A stretch of 64,000 nucleotides of DNA from Marinilabilia rubra (GCF_003121985.1 NZ_QEWP01000002.1:1-64000), one strand, 5' to 3'; numbered from the stretch's first letter, positions 55,425 through 64,000 are shown. Translations and numbers: made by a program. The notes: generated from the sequence alone by a model not told the origin.

Positions 55425-56345
55425 ATGGTTTTATTTAATCTTATCACCGGATTTTTAGGAAGTGGCAAAACTACTTTGCTGAAAAACCTATTAAATGAAT
55501 TATCTAAAACAAAGCGCATTGCCATTATACAGAATGAATTTGCGCCAACAGGTATCGACGGAAAAGAATTAAAGCAAAACCATAGCGATTTTAAATTAGT
55601 CGAAATTAATAACGGATCTGTTTTTTGCGTTTGTCAGCTTAATAATTTTGTTCAGCAAATGCAGAAACTAATTCACGATTATCAACCGGAAATCATCTTT
55701 CTTGAAGCCTCCGGTCTGGCTGACCCAATTAGTATTATTGAACTACTTCAAATCAAGGAATTAAATAAACTGGTGACCTTAGATAAAAGCATCTGTTTAG
55801 TGGATGCACCTAATTATTTTAAGGGATTAAAAACTCTGGTTCGTTTTAAGCACCAGATTATGGTAGCCGACAAGATTATTCTAAACAAGATGGATATATT
55901 TAGTGGTAAGCTTAATGATATCGAAGACTCTGTACGTGGCCTAAATCCCTACGGTGAAATACTTCAGTCTCAGTTTGCTCGGGTAAACTGGGAGCAATTA
56001 ACACTGCCAGAATTATCAAAAGGATTAGCAGCTCAAAAACACCTGGGTAAAATATCGGAAGGACTACCAGACATAAAAGCTTGTGTTCTGCGAACACATG
56101 ATAAGATGAAAGAACCTCAACTGTTAAATTTCATCGGTGAGTTACAATTAAAATGTCCACGCATTAAAGGGTTTATTAATCTAGCGGATGGGAAAATCGT
56201 ATCTGTTCACAGCGTTTTTGATAATTATGAAATCAAAGTTATTACCGATTATACAGGTCCGTCCGAATTAATTGCCTTCGGCCATGATTTAACAATTGTT
56301 GAATTAAGAAAAAGATATAGAGAACATATTAAAATCCTTAATTAA
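55425..56345 (+). CDS. CobW-family metal-chaperone GTPase
   Basis: A 306-residue G3E GTPase: P-loop GFLGSGKTTLLKNLL, metal motif region VFCVCQLN (CxC-type, variant of CxCC), switch ILEASGLADP and NKMDIFSG for guanine recognition, plus a CobW C-terminal domain. Family members insert zinc or cobalt into client proteins. I chose the ATG at 55425; a GTG at 55413 is possible. It lies in a corrinoid/zinc methyltransferase operon, one base before the next gene, so it probably loads zinc into the methyltransferases or handles cobalt for B12. Confidence 0.85.
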   Translation: MVLFNLITGFLGSGKTTLLKNLLNELSKTKRIAIIQNEFAPTGIDGKELKQNHSDFKLVEINNGSVFCVCQLNNFVQQMQKLIHDYQPEIIFLEASGLADPISIIELLQIKELNKLVTLDKSICLVDAPNYFKGLKTLVRFKHQIMVADKIILNKMDIFSGKLNDIEDSVRGLNPYGEILQSQFARVNWEQLTLPELSKGLAAQKHLGKISEGLPDIKACVLRTHDKMKEPQLLNFIGELQLKCPRIKGFINLADGKIVSVHSVFDNYEIKVITDYTGPSELIAFGHDLTIVELRKRYREHIKILN

Positions 56346-56346
56346 A

Positions 56347-57042
56347 ATGAAATCAGTTAAGCCGGAACATTTCAGGTTTAATATTAGTGATTTGGATATC
56401 GCTACAAGTGATATTGAAAAAATGGCGCGCATTGGAGACGAGATGCCTTCCTATGATGACTTTCTTCTTTATGAGCTGGATCTTCTCAATAATAATACAA
56501 AGATTGAAGGAGGTTATATTATTCAGCCGGGACAAATAATATCTGATGAGATACATATTAATAACCACATATTCAAAGCAGGTAAAGAAGTAACACATTT
56601 TTTAAGGAAGATGAATCATGCGGCAATATTTATTTGTACTGCCGGTAAAGAAGTGTCAGAAAGGGCCAGACAACTTAATAATGAAGGTCATTTACTTGAA
56701 GCTTACCTTCTTGATGTATTAGGTTCAGTCATCGTTGAGCAGGCGATGGATAAAATGCAAAACATCATCAAAAATCGATTATATGAAAAAGGTTTAAAAA
56801 TAACCAACCGATACAGTCCCGGCTATTGCGAATGGAACGTTATTGATCAACAATTGCTCTTTTCTTTCTTTCCTAATGATTTTTGCAATGTTACACTAAC
56901 CGAATCCTGCTTAATGCAACCGGCAAAAACAGTTAGTGGCATTATTGGAGCAGGCCAAGAAGTAACCTTTCATAAGCACGTTTGTCACTTATGTAACAGT
57001 ATCAACTGTATCTATCGAAATACCCTTGAACGTAAAAATTAA
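56347..57042 (+). CDS. Stand-alone MetH-type activation domain protein
   Basis: A 231-residue protein matching the C-terminal AdoMet-binding activation domain of B12-dependent methionine synthase, without the rest of MetH. Visible motifs: RYSPGYCEW, LTESCLMQPAKTVSGIIGAG and a cysteine-rich end (CHLCNSINC). In MetH this domain remethylates inactive cob(II)alamin with SAM and an electron. As a separate gene it probably reactivates the corrinoid protein. It starts one base after the CobW stop and precedes the RACo-like gene by 10 bp, so translation is likely coupled. Confidence 0.85.
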   Translation: MKSVKPEHFRFNISDLDIATSDIEKMARIGDEMPSYDDFLLYELDLLNNNTKIEGGYIIQPGQIISDEIHINNHIFKAGKEVTHFLRKMNHAAIFICTAGKEVSERARQLNNEGHLLEAYLLDVLGSVIVEQAMDKMQNIIKNRLYEKGLKITNRYSPGYCEWNVIDQQLLFSFFPNDFCNVTLTESCLMQPAKTVSGIIGAGQEVTFHKHVCHLCNSINCIYRNTLERKN

Positions 57043-57052
57043 TCAGAAAATA

Positions 57053-58546
57053 ATGGCCATATTACGTCTTCACGACAACGGACAGATTAAAGAATCCTAT
57101 TTTAAGGAAGGTCTGAGTTTGCTAAAAATATTACATGATCAAAACGTTACTATATCAGCGCCCTGCGGTGGTAATGGCAGCTGTGGAAAATGTAAAGTAA
57201 AGCTTCGTAATATCGGCCTTGTCAGTTCCTGTACCTATTATCCAAATTCCAATATTGAAGTCGTATTGCCCAATCAACGGGAATCACAGATACTCACGCA
57301 CCAGTATCTGCACTCATTACATCTTAAACCAGAACAAAACCTTCTTACCAAGGTGACTGATATGTCAATTGGTTTAGGAATTGACATAGGAACAACCAGT
57401 GTAGTTTTTTATTGGGTGAACCTAATTACCGGGGAGCTTATTAAAAGTATTGGTGTAAGTAATCCGCAAACAAAATACGGTGCCGATGTTATTAGTAGAA
57501 TTTACTATTGCAATAATGAGGAAAACATCAGCACGCTTCAGAAAGCCATACTCAATGCAATCAATCAACAGATTGATAAATTTGTAACGCAAGAAAACCG
57601 ATCCATCAATGATATTGTAAAAGTATCCATAAGCGCCAATACTACAATGCTTCACCTCCTAACTGGTGTTAATCCAAGTTCTATTGCCCTGGTTCCTTTT
57701 AAGGCTGTATTCACAGATGAAAAACAATTAACGGTCGATGAATTAGATATTAAAGCTAATGCAAATGCCCCAATATGCTTACTCCCTTCTCTTTCAGCAT
57801 ATATAGGAGCTGATATTATTGCCGGTTTGGCTTCGCTAAATCCACCTGAAGCAATTAAAAAATATCTTTTTATTGATATCGGCACAAATGGTGAGATGGC
57901 CATCGTTACCAACAACAAAATTTTTTGCTGTGCCGCTGCTGCCGGCCCGGCTTTTGAAGGCGCTAATATTCATTGTGGCATGGGTGCTTTTGATGGTGCC
58001 ATTGCGGTTTTTAACGATGACGGCTATAAAACAATTTCTGATGATAAACCAATCGGTATTTGTGGCTCCGGTTTGTTGGATGCGGTGGCTTATATGCTTA
58101 AAAAAGGCATTATAGGAGCTGATGGCGAATTAAATGAAAACTTCATGGTAGCAACCAAACAGGCATCAGGGAACAATGAAGAAGTTGTTATTACACCCCA
58201 GGATGTAAGAGAAGTACAATTGGCAAAAAGTGCCATATTCACTGGTATAAAAATATTAATGCAGGAAGCTGGTCTTGATTGCCACGATCTTGATGCAGTT
58301 TACCTGGCGGGTGGATTCGGCAATTATATGAACCCGAAAAGTGCTGTAACCATAGGCCTGTTACCTGAAGAAATAGAGAATAAAATTATCACGGTAGGCA
58401 ACACCTCAGGAACCGGTGCCATGCTGCATGTCCTTTCTGATCAATTTATGACCCATGCTAAAACCATTATCCACAAAGCTGAATTGGTTGAACTGGCTAA
58501 TCATCCTGAGTTCGAAATGGAATTTGCAATGAATACATACTTTTGA
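57053..58546 (+). CDS. RACo-like corrinoid reductive activase
   Basis: A 497-residue protein with an N-terminal [2Fe-2S] ferredoxin domain (C38, C44, C47 and C60 in SAPCGGNGSCGKC...C) and a large ASKHA-type ATPase domain (GLGIDIGTTSVVF; LFIDIGTNGEMAIV; YLAGGFGNYM; GNTSGTGAML). This is the architecture of RACo/RamA-like activators that use ATP and an electron to reduce cob(II) to cob(I). I chose the ATG at 57053; an upstream TTG at 57026 would overlap the previous gene. Last gene of the operon, followed by a strong hairpin terminator. Confidence 0.9.
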   Translation: MAILRLHDNGQIKESYFKEGLSLLKILHDQNVTISAPCGGNGSCGKCKVKLRNIGLVSSCTYYPNSNIEVVLPNQRESQILTHQYLHSLHLKPEQNLLTKVTDMSIGLGIDIGTTSVVFYWVNLITGELIKSIGVSNPQTKYGADVISRIYYCNNEENISTLQKAILNAINQQIDKFVTQENRSINDIVKVSISANTTMLHLLTGVNPSSIALVPFKAVFTDEKQLTVDELDIKANANAPICLLPSLSAYIGADIIAGLASLNPPEAIKKYLFIDIGTNGEMAIVTNNKIFCCAAAAGPAFEGANIHCGMGAFDGAIAVFNDDGYKTISDDKPIGICGSGLLDAVAYMLKKGIIGADGELNENFMVATKQASGNNEEVVITPQDVREVQLAKSAIFTGIKILMQEAGLDCHDLDAVYLAGGFGNYMNPKSAVTIGLLPEEIENKIITVGNTSGTGAMLHVLSDQFMTHAKTIIHKAELVELANHPEFEMEFAMNTYF

Positions 58547-58602
58547 ATTGATCTTGGAATAGTGGAATTACCCATCTGGAAGCTTTCCAATTAATAACAA
58601 TT

Positions 58603-58652
58603 TTTCTTTTCAAATGCCCTCAGAATTTTCTGAGGAGGCATTTGAAAAGAAA
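58603..58652. terminator. Bidirectional terminator between convergent operons
   Basis: A perfect 16-bp stem TTTCTTTTCAAATGCC (58603-58618) / GGCATTTGAAAAGAAA (58637-58652), with an inner CTCAG/CTGAG pair. It lies between the rightward activase gene and the leftward HAD gene. Confidence 0.85.
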
Positions 58653-58687
58653 TAAAAGATCCCATTCTTCATGCACTTTAACCAAAC

Positions 58688-59323
58688 CTAAGATCGAATT
58701 TGACATAAAGAAACTAATTCACTAAAGCAATTCACCATTTTCTCATAATCCTGAACAAAACCGAAACCATAAGAAACCCAAATAAAATCAACATTTGCTA
58801 ATTCACTTTGCGTTTTATCTGAAACTGTATCTCCAACATACACTGTTTTTTTCAAGTTATGTTTATTCACGATATATTTAATATTTTCACTTTTTGACAA
58901 TCCATTGTCTCCATGAGAAATATTCCCGGTAAAACAATATCCGGTATTAGTTTGCTGAAAAAACTTCTCAATAATACCTTTAGAACAATTACTTACAATA
59001 AACAATCTGTATGATCTATTCAGTAATTTCAGACCTTCAATTACACCAGGATAAATAAAGGCTTTGGATGTATCATACAAGCGCAACTGCTCCTCACTTG
59101 CCTCACAATATAGTCTTTCTCGATATTGTTGCGAATAATCAGGAAGAACCGCCCTTAAGAAATCTGACGGATTCCATCCAACCATTCTCTCAAAATATCT
59201 TCGGTCGAACCTTATAGGAATATTTTCTCTCAAAAAAATATTATTCCATCCCTTTATGTAAACATCCACAGAATCCCATAGCGTACCATCCAAATCAAAA
59301 ATAAAACTGTCAAACTCCTCCAT
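58688..59323 (-). CDS. HAD-superfamily phosphatase (phosphoglycolate/sugar-phosphate type)
   Basis: A 211-residue HAD hydrolase: motif I FDLDGTLWDS (D9, D11 region), a helical cap (~15-90), motif II FIVSNCSKG, and motif III/IV VYVGDTVSDKTQSELAN. Substrates of this subfamily are small sugar phosphates. It ends a leftward operon with an MFS porter (3 bp apart), sugar isomerases and a ROK kinase, so it probably dephosphorylates a sugar phosphate that arises there. Confidence 0.8.
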   Translation of the reverse strand: MEEFDSFIFDLDGTLWDSVDVYIKGWNNIFLRENIPIRFDRRYFERMVGWNPSDFLRAVLPDYSQQYRERLYCEASEEQLRLYDTSKAFIYPGVIEGLKLLNRSYRLFIVSNCSKGIIEKFFQQTNTGYCFTGNISHGDNGLSKSENIKYIVNKHNLKKTVYVGDTVSDKTQSELANVDFIWVSYGFGFVQDYEKMVNCFSELVSLCQIRS

Positions 59324-59326
59324 TTC

Positions 59327-60664
59327 TTATATTAAATCTAATTCCTTTTCAATCTGTTCAAGTGATTTTCCTTTGGTTTCAGGAATATATTTCCATATAA
59401 AAAAGAATGCAAAGAGGCTAAAGAAACCAAAGAAACCAAAAGCAAAAGCCCCTCCAAACTCATTAATTATAAGCGGGAAAAATTGCACACTAACAAACGA
59501 AAAAAGCCAAGTTAATGCTGTTGAAAAGGACATGGCCATCCCTCTTATTCTATTAGGATAAATCTCGGAGGTCACGACCCACAATACAGGTGCAAGTGAG
59601 GTAGCATAGAATGCACAGTATGCTAACAGTGATATTAATATTCCAATATTCCCTGAATCTCCACCAAGAAAGGCATACACCATATAGGCCAGTGAAATGG
59701 TCATACCTCCGGTACCCCAGGTTAATAATACCTTACGTCCTTTTCGATCTACCAGCCATAATGCGAAAATAGTTGCCAAAAAATTGACTATTCCAACATA
59801 AATCGATTGCATCATTGCCTGCTCACTTGCCAAACCGGATTGGCTAAAAATGGTAGGGGCATAATTAAGCACAGCATTTATTCCGGTAATTTGAGCAAAA
59901 AAGGCTAACATGCTTCCCAAAAAAACAACCTTTGCCAACTTTCCCTTGAAGAGTTCGTTAATCTTAACCTTTTTTCCAGTTGTATCTAATGTACCCTCTT
60001 TTATGTTCTTTAATTCTTGTTCTGCATAGATATTACCTCCAATTTTTTCCAAAATCAACTGTGCTTGCTTCAACTTTCCGGTTTTCACCAACCAACGAGG
60101 ACTTTCCGGAAAAGAAAACAATAGAGAGACAAGAAACATTATTCCAAAAACAAAAGGAACCGCCATCATATATCTCCAGGCTTCACTAAAATTAATTAAA
60201 GCATAGTCAAATACATAAGCCAGCAAAATACCGATTACAATGGCAAATTGGTTTAGTGTAACCAAAGTTCCTCTCTTTTTGGCAGGAGCAGTTTCTGCAA
60301 TGTAAGTAGGAGATAATACAGACACTGATCCAACCCCAATACCTGCTGTGATTCTGCAAACTATGAATAGCCACAACGATTCTGTCAAAGCGCAACCAGC
60401 GGCTGAAATCATAAACAAAACTGCAGATAAAATCATCATTGGTTTTCGTCCCCATTTATCACTTAACCCGCCTATTATCATGGCTCCAATTAAGCAACCA
60501 GCCATAATTGAGCTAACGGCGATACCAAGACTTACATCGCTTAAAGAAAAGTATTCTTTTATTAGAGGTACAGCTCCGGAAATACCAGCCATGTTCAAAC
60601 CAAAAATTAATCCGCCCTGAATGGCTACAAATGTTATCCAGTATAGATATCTTTTGTTTTTCAT
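59327..60664 (-). CDS. MFS sugar porter (copy 2)
   Basis: A 445-residue sugar transporter, clearly a paralogue of the one at 51719: same N-terminal opening (FGLNMAGISGAVPLIKEYF), GGLSDKWGRKP, PESPRWL, QITGINAVLNYAPTIFS and PETKGKSLEQIE. The pair suggests related substrates, for example methylated versus unmethylated hexose, but this cannot be read from sequence. It lies 20 bp after the cupin phosphoglucose isomerase gene in the leftward operon. Confidence 0.92.
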   Translation of the reverse strand: MKNKRYLYWITFVAIQGGLIFGLNMAGISGAVPLIKEYFSLSDVSLGIAVSSIMAGCLIGAMIIGGLSDKWGRKPMMILSAVLFMISAAGCALTESLWLFIVCRITAGIGVGSVSVLSPTYIAETAPAKKRGTLVTLNQFAIVIGILLAYVFDYALINFSEAWRYMMAVPFVFGIMFLVSLLFSFPESPRWLVKTGKLKQAQLILEKIGGNIYAEQELKNIKEGTLDTTGKKVKINELFKGKLAKVVFLGSMLAFFAQITGINAVLNYAPTIFSQSGLASEQAMMQSIYVGIVNFLATIFALWLVDRKGRKVLLTWGTGGMTISLAYMVYAFLGGDSGNIGILISLLAYCAFYATSLAPVLWVVTSEIYPNRIRGMAMSFSTALTWLFSFVSVQFFPLIINEFGGAFAFGFFGFFSLFAFFFIWKYIPETKGKSLEQIEKELDLI

Positions 60665-60684
60665 TTTTTCTGTTTAAAACTTAA

Positions 60685-61494
60685 TTAAGGAACAAAGCAT
60701 TCCCATACTTCTTTTTTTAATTCCGGTTTAGGGACATACAGAAACCTATCAGAATCTTCCTCAAAAAGCTGATAAATCGACTTGCCTTTTTCAATCCCCA
60801 GATTTTCATATTTCCCGGGTTTTTTTTCAATCAAATCAGAATACTCATAATTTTCATTTCTTTGCCAGGTCATATTCCCTTTTTCATCCAAAACGGGGAA
60901 CCAGGCCAAGCCTTTATGCTCTCTGACCTCATCATAATCAAAACTATACTCTCTGATGCACCATGCACCAAATGTAAGAGGTTGATCAGGGTCTGCACTA
61001 ATCGTTGCATGTGCCCAACCTGGAGGTACAATTACAACTTCTCCCGGTTCTGCCTCAACAGCATAGCATCTTCCCGGATTATCCTTTGCAGTTTCCTGCA
61101 TATATATAATGGCTTTCCCTTGCCAAATTTCGTACACTTCCGGGGTGGACATATTGGTATAGGGCGAAATACTGTGAATATGTCCCTGGCTTCGGATAGG
61201 TTCTTTTCCCAATCTCCCTGCAGCATATGTTACAACTCCATAAAGCAGATGTAACTTGTGCAATAACTCTTTATGCTTCTTTTTACCAACATCCATGGCA
61301 ATGCTATAAACAACCTCAGGTCCATCACACCGGGGGTCTTTCAGACTTGCCCTTATATCTTTTAGAAAACGGTTTTCTACTTCAGGGCCGAAGGTATCCG
61401 GTCCATATTCAAATCCTAATCGTTCAGTTTTGGGCAATATATCAAGTCCCGGGTCGAAAGTCATTATTGATTTAACGCTATCATGATTTCTCAT
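60685..61494 (-). CDS. Cupin-type glucose-6-phosphate isomerase
   Basis: A 269-residue protein of the archaeal-type, metal-dependent phosphoglucose isomerase family: RSQGHIHSISPYTNMSTPEVYEI provides H-x-H and the glutamate ligand, and VIVPPGWAHATIS the third histidine. It interconverts glucose 6-phosphate and fructose 6-phosphate. Not the ordinary Pgi fold. It sits between the MFS porter and phosphomannose isomerase, so imported sugar is likely funnelled to fructose 6-phosphate. Confidence 0.85.
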   Translation of the reverse strand: MRNHDSVKSIMTFDPGLDILPKTERLGFEYGPDTFGPEVENRFLKDIRASLKDPRCDGPEVVYSIAMDVGKKKHKELLHKLHLLYGVVTYAAGRLGKEPIRSQGHIHSISPYTNMSTPEVYEIWQGKAIIYMQETAKDNPGRCYAVEAEPGEVVIVPPGWAHATISADPDQPLTFGAWCIREYSFDYDEVREHKGLAWFPVLDEKGNMTWQRNENYEYSDLIEKKPGKYENLGIEKGKSIYQLFEEDSDRFLYVPKPELKKEVWECFVP

Positions 61495-61514
61495 CTGACT
61501 TATAGTTTGAGTAA

Positions 61515-63287
61515 TTATGGTTTTGTTCTTACAAAGGCCTTAATTGTTCCACACCTTTGACCTTTTGATTCCCCGTAAGGTCGAATGGTATATTCTCCAA
61601 CTGCCGCTGGTATTATAAATGTCTCTGCATAATGAACCACAAAAGGTTCAAATGCACCGGTTGGGCTTTCAACAATGGCTTCATGTCCCTCCACTAAATT
61701 TAGAACATTTACTCCATCGTTGGTATTGTGTAACACTGAATCGGTAAACCAGTGGCGGCGGGTTTCAATAAATTCCCGGTTATGAAGTCCGGTACGCTCT
61801 TCAACCCATCCATCTCCTTCTGCCAATCTTTCTACCTGTCCAATAAGGTTTGCCTTAGACCAGGATTCAGCCCTGTTCCACTGAATCACATTTTTGCCAT
61901 GTTCAATATTAATGGGCCGTGGTTTTCCATCCAATCCCATTCTTCCCCAATCGTAAAGCTTAAAAGTAAATATATAAGGTGTTGCACTAATCTCAAGTAC
62001 CATACTATTCGCTCCCGAACAATGAACCGTCCCCGCTGGAATCAATACATGATCGTGTTTTTCTACAGGCCATATCCCAACATGCTTGTCTGCATCAAAT
62101 TTATTTCCTGTATCCTGAGCATGTTGTAATTCCGAAATCATTGCTTCAGGATCCACTCCTTCTTTTAACCCGAGATAAACCACAGCATCCTCGCTGGCAT
62201 CAAGTAAATAGTAACTTTCGTCCTGGGTATAATGCATGCCAAACTGCTCTTGGATGTATTCTGTTAACGGGTGCACCTGTAAGCTCAGGTTGCCTCCCTG
62301 CATGGTATCGAGAAAATCGAAACGAATAGGAAACTCATCACCGAACCTCGCATGCACAGGTTCACCAAGCAATTCATGCGGATGTCGAAAAACCAAATTA
62401 ATTGAAGGGATTTCAAAAAGTTGATTCCCAAATTTTAAATTCAAGCTATTTTCTTCAGGCACACAATCAAAACACCATGCAAAATTTTCCCGGGATTTAT
62501 CCAAGTCGCATATTTCCTTCATCCACTGTCCTCCCCATGGGCCAGGATCAAAAAAAGGAACAACCCTGAAAGGTCTTTGCCCTGCTTCTTTCAACCCTTC
62601 CAACATGGCTTTTCCTGAAATCATTTTTGGCTGGTTTGGAATAACCGTATCCAACACAAAATCCATCCTGTCGAAAAGATTTTTCTTGTGACGGTCGCAA
62701 ACCCTCCAATCAACAAAATAAGCCCGTTTATATTGTAGAGAGCCTTTAAGTATCTTATTACTTACTCCAAGATTGCTTACTTCATCCCTTTTGAATCTTA
62801 ATTGCCCTTCCCAGCGAGGCATATCGGCATAAACCAGCAAATCATAATTTGAGGCAACTAATGTTGCACCCGGTCCATAGACTAAAGTAACCCCTTCATT
62901 GCTGTCCACTTTGGATGTAAGCGCCTGTAACTTTGATTCTTCAAAAAAATCAACAAGATTCAGGCGAGTCATATACCCAAAAATATCATCGTCGGTTACA
63001 TCCGGGTATGTCATCTTATCTATTTCCTCTTCACTTTTCATTGCCTCTTTAGCTAAATAAAAGAAATCATAAGGCAAGTCTTCTTTCAAAGCAGATATTA
63101 TTTCTTCATCATGTACATTCAAATAAGTATCTACTGCTATAACGAATTTTTCCTTTCCATCCGCTCTCTCCGCAATTTGTTTACAGATATTTTCCCAACC
63201 AGTAATAAGCTCATCTTCGTATCCTTTGACTTCCACGGAGGGTGTTTTATCGAAATTTGGTTTTCGCCCCTTTAAATAGTTTGCCAT
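61515..63287 (-). CDS. Class I mannose-6-phosphate isomerase with extra N-terminal domain
   Basis: A 590-residue protein. The C-terminal half (~residue 270 on) is a type I phosphomannose isomerase with zinc-site segments SLQVHPLTEYI and HVLIPAGTVHCSG and FPIRFDFLDTMQGGN. The N-terminal ~260 residues resemble a P-loop kinase-like region (GVTLVYGPGATL) but the Walker motif is incomplete, so it may be inactive. Such long versions are known in this phylum. Converts mannose 6-phosphate to fructose 6-phosphate. Between the ROK kinase (12 bp) and the cupin isomerase (20 bp). Confidence 0.85.
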   Translation of the reverse strand: MANYLKGRKPNFDKTPSVEVKGYEDELITGWENICKQIAERADGKEKFVIAVDTYLNVHDEEIISALKEDLPYDFFYLAKEAMKSEEEIDKMTYPDVTDDDIFGYMTRLNLVDFFEESKLQALTSKVDSNEGVTLVYGPGATLVASNYDLLVYADMPRWEGQLRFKRDEVSNLGVSNKILKGSLQYKRAYFVDWRVCDRHKKNLFDRMDFVLDTVIPNQPKMISGKAMLEGLKEAGQRPFRVVPFFDPGPWGGQWMKEICDLDKSRENFAWCFDCVPEENSLNLKFGNQLFEIPSINLVFRHPHELLGEPVHARFGDEFPIRFDFLDTMQGGNLSLQVHPLTEYIQEQFGMHYTQDESYYLLDASEDAVVYLGLKEGVDPEAMISELQHAQDTGNKFDADKHVGIWPVEKHDHVLIPAGTVHCSGANSMVLEISATPYIFTFKLYDWGRMGLDGKPRPINIEHGKNVIQWNRAESWSKANLIGQVERLAEGDGWVEERTGLHNREFIETRRHWFTDSVLHNTNDGVNVLNLVEGHEAIVESPTGAFEPFVVHYAETFIIPAAVGEYTIRPYGESKGQRCGTIKAFVRTKP

Positions 63288-63299
63288 GTTTTCTTAAGT

Positions 63300-64000
63300 T
63301 TAATTCTTACGCTTATTTTTAATTTTTGTATCTACCAAATATCCCAATCCTAATAAAGCAATATCATCAATCGCCTGCGAAATTTTAATTTGAACTTTGC
63401 CCCATGGTGTCCAGGCATGCTTGTTAATCCAATTTTGCATAAAAGGCACAATAATATCTGCTGATTTCATCACGCCCCCGCTTAACACCAATAACTCCGG
63501 ATCATATGCATGGATCAAATTAACTGCACCTGATGACCAGGCTTTTAACACATTTTCAGTCACTTCTTTGCTTACAGTATCCCCCATTCTATATTCATCA
63601 AACAATACGGCAAAGTCAACATTATCATAGTTATTTAATGAGCTTTGAGCTATATCTGGATGAGACTGAACAATATTATTTAAGTTCCAGGTTGAACCTA
63701 ACGCTTCCACACATCCCATATTACCACAATTACACTTAAAACTATCAAAATTAACCGTTGAATGGCCTCCCAAACATCCAGCCTGATAGTGCTTTCCATA
63801 AAGGAACTTTCCGTTAATTAAAGCAGCACCACCAACACCGGTCCCCAATGTCATGGTTATAATGTTATCGTACCCCTTCCCTACACCGTATTGCCATATT
63901 CCGGCCAATGCAGCTCTTGCATCATTATCAGTTGCTAATACGGCATTCCACTTATCCCTAGCCCACCGATCGAAATTGAAGTGGATTGATTCGTTATATT
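63300..64000 (-). CDS. ROK-family sugar kinase, partial (continues past the window edge)
   Basis: C-terminal ~233 residues of a ROK kinase; the frame stays open to base 64000, so the start lies outside. It shows DNDARAALAGIW, the ATP loop MTLGTGVGGAALING, the zinc motif FKCNCGNMGCVEALGS (CxCGxxGC) and GGVMKSADIIV. It phosphorylates a hexose to its 6-phosphate, which the downstream isomerases convert to fructose 6-phosphate. First visible gene of the kinase-PMI-PGI-porter-HAD operon. Confidence 0.92.
   Translation of the reverse strand, partial: YNESIHFNFDRWARDKWNAVLATDNDARAALAGIWQYGVGKGYDNIITMTLGTGVGGAALINGKFLYGKHYQAGCLGGHSTVNFDSFKCNCGNMGCVEALGSTWNLNNIVQSHPDIAQSSLNNYDNVDFAVLFDEYRMGDTVSKEVTENVLKAWSSGAVNLIHAYDPELLVLSGGVMKSADIIVPFMQNWINKHAWTPWGKVQIKISQAIDDIALLGLGYLVDTKIKNKRKN

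Overview
The window looks like a chromosome segment of an anaerobic or facultative member of the Bacteroidota, plausibly a marine or sediment Marinilabiliales/Bacteroidales relative. Supporting signs are a promoter of the TTG/TAnnTTTG type in front of the tRNA, an IntDOT-like integrase, lipoprotein-type secreted glycosidases, a group III-type nif operon with nifI1/nifI2, and AT-rich spacers packed with short repeats. The genus is inference only.

Region 1 (1-14.6 kb, minus strand) is a nitrogen-fixation cluster reading nifH-nifI1-nifI2-nifD-nifK-nifE-nifN-nifB-2Fe2S ferredoxin-nifV, followed by a multidomain CoA-disulfide-reductase/rhodanese/TusA/DsrE protein. The first five genes are tightly packed. 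From nifK onward the spacers are 160-325 bp and carry heptamer repeats and hairpins.

Region 2 (14.4-20.5 kb) holds a 2-kb non-coding stretch with a nine-unit 41-bp A-tract repeat array, a GNAT acetyltransferase, and nifA. Divergent from nifA is a small four-gene operon (NifX-like, Nif11-like and two unknown proteins) behind a good sigma-54 promoter. A 14-bp inverted repeat upstream of that operon is found again upstream of nifH.

Region 3 (20.7-28.3 kb) is housekeeping or unassigned: a TRIC/YadS membrane protein, a PIF1-like helicase fused to TPRs, a TPR protein and an M23 peptidase in one operon, a small coiled-coil protein, and tRNA-Arg(ACG).

Region 4 (28.3-33.4 kb) is a small integrative element next to the tRNA: tyrosine integrase, unknown protein, HTH protein, replication-type protein and DnaC-like ATPase. 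No relaxase is visible.

Region 5 (33.5-64 kb) is a carbohydrate locus without SusC/SusD. It holds three GH13 enzymes, a six-hairpin glycosidase-like protein, GH127, GH43, a Cys-type sulfatase, two AraC regulators, two MFS sugar porters, a HAD phosphatase, cupin phosphoglucose isomerase, phosphomannose isomerase and a ROK kinase that runs off the window. A corrinoid methyl-transfer system is interleaved with it: two intact stand-alone URO-D-type methyltransferases plus one fused to thioredoxin, a corrinoid protein, a CobW-type GTPase, a MetH-activation-domain protein and a RACo-like activase. URO-D genes sit next to GH13 genes three times, one as a pseudogene. My main hypothesis is that this locus performs anaerobic, B12-dependent O-demethylation of methylated sugars released by the glycosidases. 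I regard this as the best candidate for an undescribed system here.
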